Assembly (NCBI GenBank): GCA_024231975.1
Contig: JAAEQB010000091.1
Coordinates: 1 to 64,000 of the forward strand
Reading direction: 5' to 3'
From: Allobosea sp.
Lineage (GTDB): Bacteria > Pseudomonadota > Alphaproteobacteria > Rhizobiales > Beijerinckiaceae
DNA: 64,000 nucleotides
The translations under genes and the position numbers were made by a program. Positions 57,908-64,000 of this stretch are shown piece by piece. A model generated the notes under the pieces. The model made no database searches, was not told where the DNA came from, and was given only the letters and a program-made list of their open reading frames with translations. The number at the start of each line of letters is the position of its first letter. The stretch's first letter is position 1.

Positions 57908-58480
57908 GTTCCGCAGGAGCACTGCAAAGGGCGCTTGCAGCTCGGCAACTAGGCTGATGCGCACGATCCTGGGCGTTCCTTCGTTCACCGCTTCGGGCCT
58001 ATCCAGCACCTCCAAGCAAGCCTTGTCGACGCGCCCGCGCAGATAGCGGCTACCAATTCGTCCCGTGCTCGGCCCGACAGGAACCTGCGTCTGATCGAGT
58101 GGCAACTCCATCTCACAGCGTTGCAGGTTCCTGATGACGAGCGCGTAGCGAGAGCCCAGGACGTTGATGTCGGGGTGGATATCCTCCCAGCTGACGCCAT
58201 CGACGGAGAACTGATCAGCCCGGATCGGATCTGCCTGATGCCGGGAATCCATGGTCTCCATGACCAAGTGGATAGGCTCGTTGCGTGCCTCGAAGGAGCT
58301 CGCAAAGGGCTGCACCATCGATCGGGGATGGCAGGTCCCGCCGCCATAGCCCCACATGCCGAAGCCGGCTTCCTCGATCTCCCTCGTCTTCCTCAGGATA
58401 ATCTCGTCGAGATCCTCCTGCGCGTGCGTTCCCACTTTCATGAAGAGCACGCCGGCGCCCGGCCGGATGATATCGTTCAC
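57878..58480 (-). CDS. Uncharacterised 200-aa protein (third gene of the kinase/methyltransferase operon)
   Basis: 200 residues, no signal or membrane segment. Segments worth noting: FMKVGTHAQEDLDEIILRKTREIEEAGFGMWGYGGGTCHPRSMVQPF, NEPIHLVMETMDSRHQADPIRADQFSVDGVSWEDIHPDINVLGSRYALVIRNL, GPSTGRIGSRYLRGRVDKACL. The WGYGGGTCHP motif could be an active or binding site. No family recognised. Coupled to the methyltransferase gene by a four-base overlap. Confidence 0.6.
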   Translation of the reverse strand: MNDIIRPGAGVLFMKVGTHAQEDLDEIILRKTREIEEAGFGMWGYGGGTCHPRSMVQPFASSFEARNEPIHLVMETMDSRHQADPIRADQFSVDGVSWEDIHPDINVLGSRYALVIRNLQRCEMELPLDQTQVPVGPSTGRIGSRYLRGRVDKACLEVLDRPEAVNEGTPRIVRISLVAELQAPFAVLLRNSPGQPVGSD

Positions 58481-59322
58481 CCTCGATCCCCCTTCAGTTC
58501 GAGTTCGTATTCGTCGTCGTGTGCCTTCCCATAGTCGATGCGCTTGCGCTCACGGACATAATGCACGCGCGCGCCCTGGTCCCTGCCATAGAAATTTTCC
58601 AATCGCTCAGCGGACGCCGGCGCGCTTGGACGGAAGCGCGAAAGGTTGCCCGGCAGCGAACTGACGTACAGGTTGCAGGACTGCAGGTTCTCATCGAGAT
58701 GGTAGCTGTGCAGCTTGCGCTGCATCCTTGAGACATAAAAGCCTCGCTCGCGCGAGAATCCCTGCACGTTCGACAGTACGATCTTCGGCCAGTCCAGCTC
58801 GTCATCATCCGCGATGACGATCATTCCGTCGCCCTCGTACCCGATGGCTTCGATACCGCGCTCTACGAACAGGTTCACGCTCCCCCCCTCGTTATGCGCC
58901 CCCCAAGGGGGGTTCGTGTAGAAGCAGTCGTACTTGTCCGTGATCGGAAACGCGTCGAGGCAGTTGTAAAGAACCGCATCCAGGTCCTCAATCTGCTCGG
59001 CTTTCGCGAACCTCATGACGGCGTTGACCGTGCGCTCGTCAAAATCGAAGACCGTGATCCTTTCCGGGCCGAAGCCCAGGACGTTACGGCGCTTCAGATA
59101 GGCGACACATACGCTGATCGCATCGCCATCGCCGATGAATGCGAGCCGTTTCCCATCAGCCCAGTTGGCCACGATCTCGCTTTGAAGGACCATATCTCCA
59201 GCCTTCATGTGGATCTGATCGAAATCCCGCAATGGTTTGGGCCGATTTTGGACAACGTCCGAGACAGCATTGATTGCGGCCCGCAGATCTACACGTGGCC
59301 GCTCTTTTGGGTCCGCCGTCAT
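58477..59322 (-). CDS. BpsA-like / NPPW methyltransferase
   Basis: 281 residues. A SAM-binding-like site LAFIGDGDAISVCVAYL (GDGD at 64-67) and ITVFDFDERTVNAV are followed by the catalytic-type motif FYTNPPWGAHNEGG (NPPW 137-140). The pattern resembles bis-aminopropyl spermidine synthase (BpsA, DUF43) and also the NPPW/DPPY motif of N6-adenine methyltransferases. It could methylate nucleic acid or nucleotides, or transfer aminopropyl groups. Overlaps both neighbours by ATGA. Confidence 0.65.
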   Translation of the reverse strand: MTADPKERPRVDLRAAINAVSDVVQNRPKPLRDFDQIHMKAGDMVLQSEIVANWADGKRLAFIGDGDAISVCVAYLKRRNVLGFGPERITVFDFDERTVNAVMRFAKAEQIEDLDAVLYNCLDAFPITDKYDCFYTNPPWGAHNEGGSVNLFVERGIEAIGYEGDGMIVIADDDELDWPKIVLSNVQGFSRERGFYVSRMQRKLHSYHLDENLQSCNLYVSSLPGNLSRFRPSAPASAERLENFYGRDQGARVHYVRERKRIDYGKAHDDEYELELKGDRG

Positions 59323-59909
59323 ACGAGCCTCTCCCGCAAGCGCTCGAGAAGCTCATCCCGGTCGACTGACGTGTCGAATAAATAGACAGGAGCGAAAGCT
59401 AGGATGCCGTAAGTTGCCGCTACTGACGCTTGCAGGGTCGTATGGAGGCGCGCTTCCTCCTCCGTCACCATCGGCCGACCGCCCGCTGCACGTTCTATGC
59501 GTCGCTGGGTCTCGTCCGGGCTCACGTAGAAAACCCAAATCTCATCGGGTGCGAGTTTTTGGATCTGATCCCCTGAAAATGCAGTGACTCGGTAGCCATA
59601 CTGCTCCTTGGTGACCGGGTGACTGTCGATCAAGATCGGATGGGCGCCTCGGTTTCCTTCGACAAAGGCCAGCAACTGCCGATCTTGCTCCGCGATGTCG
59701 TCCGGCGTCACCACCAGCGCTGACTTGGATCTCAGATCGTCTTGGTCCGAAACTGCACCCGTACGAGCTTTGACGTACTCGGTAAGCCGCGCCCCGTACT
59801 CCCACATAAACAGATCCGGCACGATGGCGGTGAGTGCGGTCAGCGTCGTGCTTTTACCTGCTGCCGGCGCGCCTGTGACGTAGATGACCTTTGCCAAAGT
59901 TTTCCCCAT
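59319..59909 (-). CDS. P-loop small-molecule kinase (adenylate kinase-like)
   Basis: 196 residues. Walker A GAPAAGKST (13-21), a DDLRSKSALVVTP middle, ILIDSHPVTKEQYGYRV (Asp-His), DEIWVFYVSPDETQRRIERAAGGRPMVT (lid-like Arg) and EARLHTTLQASVAATYGI. This matches the adenylate-kinase-like P-loop group (AAA_18 type). It probably phosphorylates a nucleotide or sugar. First gene of a three-gene operon; a near-perfect 24-base palindrome lies about 30 bases upstream. Confidence 0.7.
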   Translation of the reverse strand: MGKTLAKVIYVTGAPAAGKSTTLTALTAIVPDLFMWEYGARLTEYVKARTGAVSDQDDLRSKSALVVTPDDIAEQDRQLLAFVEGNRGAHPILIDSHPVTKEQYGYRVTAFSGDQIQKLAPDEIWVFYVSPDETQRRIERAAGGRPMVTEEEARLHTTLQASVAATYGILAFAPVYLFDTSVDRDELLERLRERLV

Positions 59910-59939
59910 ATCTAGCGTCCATCTTCACGTGGACCACTT

Positions 59940-59963
59940 AGAATTGCGTTATAGCGCAATTCT
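59940..59963. promoter_or_regulatory. 24-base palindrome at the divergent promoter region
   Basis: AGAATTGCG and CGCAATTCT pair perfectly around TTATAG, whose reverse complement is CTATAA, so only one base pair breaks full symmetry. The TATA centre suggests overlap with a -10 element. It lies between the leftward kinase operon and the rightward STAND operon, an operator candidate for one or both. Confidence 0.6.
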
Positions 59964-60153
59964 CTGAAGTGACGCTACAAGGCCGATGATGGCCTCCTCA
60001 TGAATCAGGCGAACCGCACTCGCCGAACCCGGAATCCGTTGCGCGCAAGGCAGGGATAGCGTTGGTGAAAGGAGGCCGCTGTCGCGAAAAGTGCGTCGCC
60101 ACCTTTCGAAGCGAATAGGCGAGCGCCCAAAGCACTTCAGCACGGAGTCCGGC

Positions 60154-60471
60154 ATGACTGTGGAATACAAGGGCTACAAGATCGCCACCTGGATCGATGA
60201 CGACACAAATCATGCGCAGATGTTGAAGGGAAGAAAGGGACCGGAGCGTCTTTACGTCGATATCGACCCGATCGCCGGCGGCGATGGGCGGCAGCCTTCG
60301 AGCAAGCGTTTCAGCGGCGACATCGTGAAGAAGCATCAATTCACAGGCACGGAGGTCGAGCAGCTCGTAGAAGTCGCGAAGCTCTGGGTGGACGCGCCCG
60401 CGCTGTTCGTTTCCCCGCCAAACTCCGTCGCCCGCGCCTTCAGGCCATTCAAACGGCAGGGGTCGATTTGA
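60154..60471 (+). CDS. Small hypothetical protein ahead of the STAND gene (105 aa)
   Basis: 105 residues from ATG 60154 (GGAG 6 bases upstream): VEYKGYKIATWIDDDTNHAQMLKGRKGPERLYVDIDPIAGG. It is beta-rich with no cysteines; the C-terminal basic tail is FRPFKRQGSI. It overlaps the STAND gene by four bases, which strongly suggests a shared task, perhaps a sensor or regulator of the NTPase. Family unknown. Confidence 0.6.
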   Translation: MTVEYKGYKIATWIDDDTNHAQMLKGRKGPERLYVDIDPIAGGDGRQPSSKRFSGDIVKKHQFTGTEVEQLVEVAKLWVDAPALFVSPPNSVARAFRPFKRQGSI

Positions 60472-63209
60472 GCGCGCCTATAAACGAAAAGCGCCGATCG
60501 GCACAAATCGAGGTCTTGGCGCAGGGGATCACACGGATCGGCCCAGAGTTCGAGCGATTTGGCGCAATCTTCATGGCCGCTCTGCTTGAAGTGCCCATGA
60601 CGCACGCAGGCACCAACCTCCTAGGTTACCCCGCCGCGGGCGTAGTCGACTCTGTCAGTGACGACGAACAATTTGTGATCGAATTCTCCGATCGGGCGGA
60701 CTACTTCGCCGGCAACATGAGGAAGGCCAAGGGCGACCTGAGCAAGGCATTGGCCAACAAGCCGAAAGCCAAAGAAATTTTCCTGCTATCTGGGACGCAG
60801 CGACGGCCTCAAAAGGCCGACGCGTTCCTCGAGGTTGTAATGTCGTGGCCCCAGATGCTGGGCAAGACACTCCATCTTTGGGGTAGTGAGGAGATCGCGG
60901 CTAAAATCATCGAACATCTGATGGTGAGCGACCAAGTGGTGCGGCGGCTGTCGCACTACCTGCCCGACCTGCAGCGACTTTGGGAGGAGGAGGCAGCCAG
61001 CGCTCTTGCGCCGAGGCCGGACTCCACCAGCTTGTTGCGTGCGGATGTGGACCGTGAGCTTTCCCGGCGGTTCTGCCTCACGCCGGTGGTGGCGATCGCT
61101 GGCATGCCTGGGCTTGGGAAATCGCATGCCGCGGCGGCCTTTGCGGAGAAGCACGGTGACGACTACGATGTGATCGCCTGGCTGAAGCCTGGCGAGATCA
61201 AGCAGATCGAAGACCTCAAATCGCTGCCTCTGGTCCGGGCAGGCGAAACACGCAACATCACCGCGCTCCTCAAGACCCGGGCTTGTTTGCTGGTGATCGA
61301 CGATGCGGATCCGGGCCTGGCGACCGGTCAGCTCTCGGCGCTGTGCGGGCCGAGATCGCATATCATCCTGACGCAGCGCCAGCGCGGCGCCGACACCTAC
61401 GACCTCCCGCTCCTGGCCGAAGGCGAATCTAGGACTATCCTGGACAAAGCCGGCACGCCATGTCCCGAAAACGTCTTTCGTACCATTTGGTCGACCGTGG
61501 GCGGCCATCCCCTAAGCTTAAATCTGCTGCGCGCGACCGTTCAGCAGAACAGCGCGAGCTGGGCCGAGATTGCGCTCGACTGTCAGGTGGTGGGGGAGCT
61601 TCCTGACGACAAGGGACAGCGCCTGGCCGACCGAATGCTGGCGCGACTGCGTCCGATGTTGCAACGGGAGCTTGCCGTTTTCCAATGGGCAGCGCTTCCG
61701 GCGGTCAACCAGGATTTTCTCGTTAAGCTGCTCGCACCCTTGGGAGTACGAAAGCTGCGAGACGCGGGCCTGACCTCCACTGACCGTTCCGGAACCGTGC
61801 GCTTGCATGACATCGTATTCGCGTCTGTGCAGGGCGGAGTTTGGTGTGACGAGGCGCGGAGCGCCGAGCTTGCCGACGCGCTGGAAACCTACCTAACGAC
61901 GACCGCGGGCGAGGGAGGGTTGCAGTTCTGGGCTGTCGCGCGCAGCTTGAGATCCAAGCTTGAGAACCTGGTCGCCTCCGGCCACCAGCGTACGGCGTTC
62001 CTCTACGCGCTTCTGTTGGTGTGGGAGCCGACCGAAGTTCTTCGAGACCTCGTGGGCGAGCCGTTTGAGGACGCCAAGGCTCTGCTGGGGCGCAAACGCG
62101 ACGAACTTGCAGTCATCGCTGTCATCGAGGCGATCGAGCAGCTCTTCCTGATGGACAAGCATGACGGAGACGAGATAGCCCGGCAGCGCCTGGACGAGCG
62201 TATGCCAGCGTTTGACGTGCTGGCGGCGCTCGCGGACCAGACCGATCTCGAACGTGTGCAAATCCAACATCACAAGGGAAAGGCGCTGAAGCGGTTGGGC
62301 CGCGCATCCGAAGCGGCGGCCCTTTTCGAAGCCGTGCTCGCCGGTCCTCGCCCGTTGGAAGAGGCGCGCCTGCAACTGATCGACATCTACCGGACGGACC
62401 CCACAAAGACGACCGAGACGATTGCCCTGGTCGATGAGATATTTGAAGAGGTGGTGGGTGGCGGCGAGGTGACTTTCTCGGTGTTGCTCGGTGTTATCGA
62501 GCGACTTCCTGCTGGCCGGGGAAACTGGCGCAACGACGTCATCGCCCGGCACGCCGCGGCGATCGAGGAGACGATTGTGGATGCGGCCAATCTCGGTGTG
62601 GGTCAGGCGTTCCGGGCCTTCGCGCCCCTCGGGCGCTTCTTGTCCGGCGAAAACCCTGCTCTTTTCCACACCATCTTCCGTCAGTTGCCCGAGCCGGGCA
62701 TCGAGAGCCTCGACAGCGATAGTGATCGCTTTGCCTGGGCCGAGATTTATGCCGAGGCCGCCAAGCTTCCCAACGCTGACCGGGACCGACTTCGCGCCAA
62801 GGCCCTCACCCTTTATGAGTCGCTGGCCAAGCCTTCCGCCTTCCACCTGCAAAGGCAGGCCGAGGTCCTGATCGACATGGGGCGAGCCGTCGACGGCGAG
62901 GCGATACTAAAGGCGCAGGAGGGCTTGGCCGGCAGCGAATGGCTGCAGCGACTGATGGCGCGCGCGCGCCTGGCGCAAGGCGACGCTGAAGAGGCACTGA
63001 CCTGGGTCGAATTGGCGCTCAAACGATTGAAGGCGGAGCATTTTCGCAGCGAGTTCCTCGAACTGCGCTACGATATCCGCTTGGCGTTGGAGGAGGCCGA
63101 TGCTGGTGAGGACCTTCTGGCCGCGCGGGCGGCCAGCCAGAAGGTGGCCGAAACAGCCCGGCTCAACGAGCGGCTTCGCGAGGCTGGGGTATCGGTGGGA
63201 GCCGAATGA
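60468..63209 (+). CDS. STAND NTPase (NB-ARC type) with nuclease-like N-terminus and TPR tail
   Basis: 913 residues. An N-terminal alpha/beta domain of about 160 residues: GYPAAGVVDSVSDDEQFVIEFSDRADYFAGNMRKAKGDL, then AKEIFLLSGTQRRPQKADAFLEVVMSW and LWGSEEIAAKIIEHL. It resembles a PD-(D/E)xK-like fold (D61, E72). A STAND NTPase with Walker A GMPGLGKS (212-219) and Walker B LLVIDDAD follows; helical TPR-like repeats fill the last 400 residues (KALKRLGRASEAAALFEAVL). Such NLR-like proteins sense phage proteins. A SIR2 gene follows. Confidence 0.75.
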   Translation: MSAPINEKRRSAQIEVLAQGITRIGPEFERFGAIFMAALLEVPMTHAGTNLLGYPAAGVVDSVSDDEQFVIEFSDRADYFAGNMRKAKGDLSKALANKPKAKEIFLLSGTQRRPQKADAFLEVVMSWPQMLGKTLHLWGSEEIAAKIIEHLMVSDQVVRRLSHYLPDLQRLWEEEAASALAPRPDSTSLLRADVDRELSRRFCLTPVVAIAGMPGLGKSHAAAAFAEKHGDDYDVIAWLKPGEIKQIEDLKSLPLVRAGETRNITALLKTRACLLVIDDADPGLATGQLSALCGPRSHIILTQRQRGADTYDLPLLAEGESRTILDKAGTPCPENVFRTIWSTVGGHPLSLNLLRATVQQNSASWAEIALDCQVVGELPDDKGQRLADRMLARLRPMLQRELAVFQWAALPAVNQDFLVKLLAPLGVRKLRDAGLTSTDRSGTVRLHDIVFASVQGGVWCDEARSAELADALETYLTTTAGEGGLQFWAVARSLRSKLENLVASGHQRTAFLYALLLVWEPTEVLRDLVGEPFEDAKALLGRKRDELAVIAVIEAIEQLFLMDKHDGDEIARQRLDERMPAFDVLAALADQTDLERVQIQHHKGKALKRLGRASEAAALFEAVLAGPRPLEEARLQLIDIYRTDPTKTTETIALVDEIFEEVVGGGEVTFSVLLGVIERLPAGRGNWRNDVIARHAAAIEETIVDAANLGVGQAFRAFAPLGRFLSGENPALFHTIFRQLPEPGIESLDSDSDRFAWAEIYAEAAKLPNADRDRLRAKALTLYESLAKPSAFHLQRQAEVLIDMGRAVDGEAILKAQEGLAGSEWLQRLMARARLAQGDAEEALTWVELALKRLKAEHFRSEFLELRYDIRLALEEADAGEDLLAARAASQKVAETARLNERLREAGVSVGAE

Positions 63210-63307
63210 GTCCTCGCTCCACGAACGGGAGAGCTTCTTGCTGTTCCCAGACCGGGCGATCAAATTATTCCGACCGATGACTGATATTGCTGAAATACTT
63301 AAATGAG

Positions 63308-64000
63308 ATGCTGGGGGAGAAGGAATTGAGCGATCCAGAAGAGGCCGAAAAGCCCAAGCAGACTTTTCAATTTATCCGGGGCGCAGAAACGGACCGGCGT
63401 GAATATGATTGGGGCGATGGCGCGGATGTCGTCAGAAAGGCGCTGGCAGACTCCCTGAACGCTAAGAACGTGGCATTCTTGCTCGGCGCCGGTTGCTCTT
63501 CGCTGCGTGTCGAAAAGGCTGAGGTTGGTATTCCGACCATGGCGCCACTCGCATCAGAATTCACGGAAACGCATGAACTGGATGTCGAAGGTCTGCCCAC
63601 AGGGGCAGAGCGCCAACTCCTCGTGGATCAACTCGGCATTGATATCGGCGCTGCCGAATACGCACGCAATCTCGAACGCCTGATGGAATTGCTTCACAGT
63701 TTGCGTTTCTCGCTTGGACGTAGTTCGCGTGCCGATGCGAAAATACAGCTGGCGACTGTCGAGTCGATCATCAAGAAGGTTCAGGCCTTCCTGTGGACGA
63801 AGTGTACGCAAGGAGCATTTGCCAACGGTGATCGGAGCGTCCTCAATCTATACGAGACATTCTACAGAAAGCTCGTGCTTCGGGATCGTTCATTGCCCCG
63901 TCCCTGGGTGTTCACGACGAACTACGATCTCTTCAATGAGACCGCGATGGACAGGCTTGGCCTGCCTTATGCTAACGGATTTTCCGGTGTCGTGGAGCGA
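63308..64000 (+). CDS. SIR2-domain protein (5' part; runs off the window)
   Basis: 231 residues are visible from ATG 63308, with no stop before the end. SIR2 signs are NVAFLLGAGCSSLRVEK (58-64) and PWVFTTNYDLFNETAMDRLGLPYANGFSGVVER (TTNYD 203-207), the NAD-binding GAG and TNYD motifs. Defence SIR2 proteins destroy NAD+ to stop phage. It lies 98 bases after the STAND gene on the same strand; a TTG at 63326 is another start. The 98-base gap holds nothing clear. Confidence 0.8.
   Translation, partial: MLGEKELSDPEEAEKPKQTFQFIRGAETDRREYDWGDGADVVRKALADSLNAKNVAFLLGAGCSSLRVEKAEVGIPTMAPLASEFTETHELDVEGLPTGAERQLLVDQLGIDIGAAEYARNLERLMELLHSLRFSLGRSSRADAKIQLATVESIIKKVQAFLWTKCTQGAFANGDRSVLNLYETFYRKLVLRDRSLPRPWVFTTNYDLFNETAMDRLGLPYANGFSGVVER

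Noticed and set aside
63100..63306. 68-codon frame across the end of the STAND gene
   Set aside because: Mostly inside the STAND coding region; only its last 30 codons are outside and show no features.
1..64000. CRISPR arrays, tRNA or rRNA genes
   Set aside because: No regularly spaced repeats and no tRNA- or rRNA-like sequence were noticed on either strand.

Overview
The window looks like part of a large repABC plasmid from an alphaproteobacterium of the order Hyphomicrobiales (Rhizobiales). The signs are high G+C, a complete repA-repB-repC cassette with its antisense RNA, a LuxI/LuxR-type quorum-sensing pair beside a VirB/VirD4 conjugation operon, an ECF SigF/NrsF regulon, and the DUF1403, ScpB-like and DUF1612 genes typical of rhizobial plasmids. 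The genus cannot be set from sequence reading alone.

Positions 1-19911 are a copper and oxidative-stress island. A leftward operon encodes a Cys/Met-rich secreted protein, a Tat-exported multicopper oxidase, a DUF411 protein, a tiny membrane protein and a TlpA-like thioredoxin. Beside it lie the ECF sigma factor SigF, its membrane anti-sigma factor NrsF and a CusF-like copper chaperone. A rightward cluster encodes small exported and membrane proteins, a P1B copper ATPase, a FixH-like protein, a complete CusCBA-type efflux pump, a second CusF and the periplasmic methionine sulfoxide reductase MsrPQ. Five promoters of the form GTAACC-N16-CGAACT (one with GTAACG) tie sigF, cusF, a small exported protein, msrPQ and a gene off the left edge into one regulon. 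The island ends in a chimeric pair of pseudogenes, a histidine kinase joined to the tail of a DUF411 gene.

Positions 19940-34691 hold a leftward conjugation operon: luxI, a Cys-rich exported protein, virB1 (catalytic Glu missing), virB2 to virB11 with an EexN lipoprotein, virD4 and an LPD7 protein. A lux-box palindrome lies just upstream of luxI, between it and the divergent luxR. No relaxase gene is present. Positions 34870-39398 contain repABC, its counter-transcribed RNA and two small genes.

Positions 39716-54414 are a recombination and transposition region: a tyrosine recombinase, DUF1403, ScpB-like, the TniQ/TniB/TniA transposition genes, then a 7-kb nickel/cobalt-type resistance cargo. 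The cargo holds a nucleoside phosphorylase, a methyltransferase, a HupE/UreJ-like membrane protein, a His-rich exported protein, a DmeR/RcnR-type repressor with its operator, an NreB-like exporter, a Crp-like regulator and a Spy-like protein. Two copies of one transposon end flank it. The second copy truncates a merR gene and supplies the start codon of the DUF1612 gene.

Positions 54833-64000 look like a defence island with at least three compact units: an uncharacterised protein with an ImmA/IrrE protease and a PIN-domain protein; a small-molecule kinase with an NPPW methyltransferase (BpsA-like) and an unknown protein; and a small protein with a STAND NTPase and a SIR2-domain protein cut by the window edge. 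No tRNA, rRNA or CRISPR array was seen.
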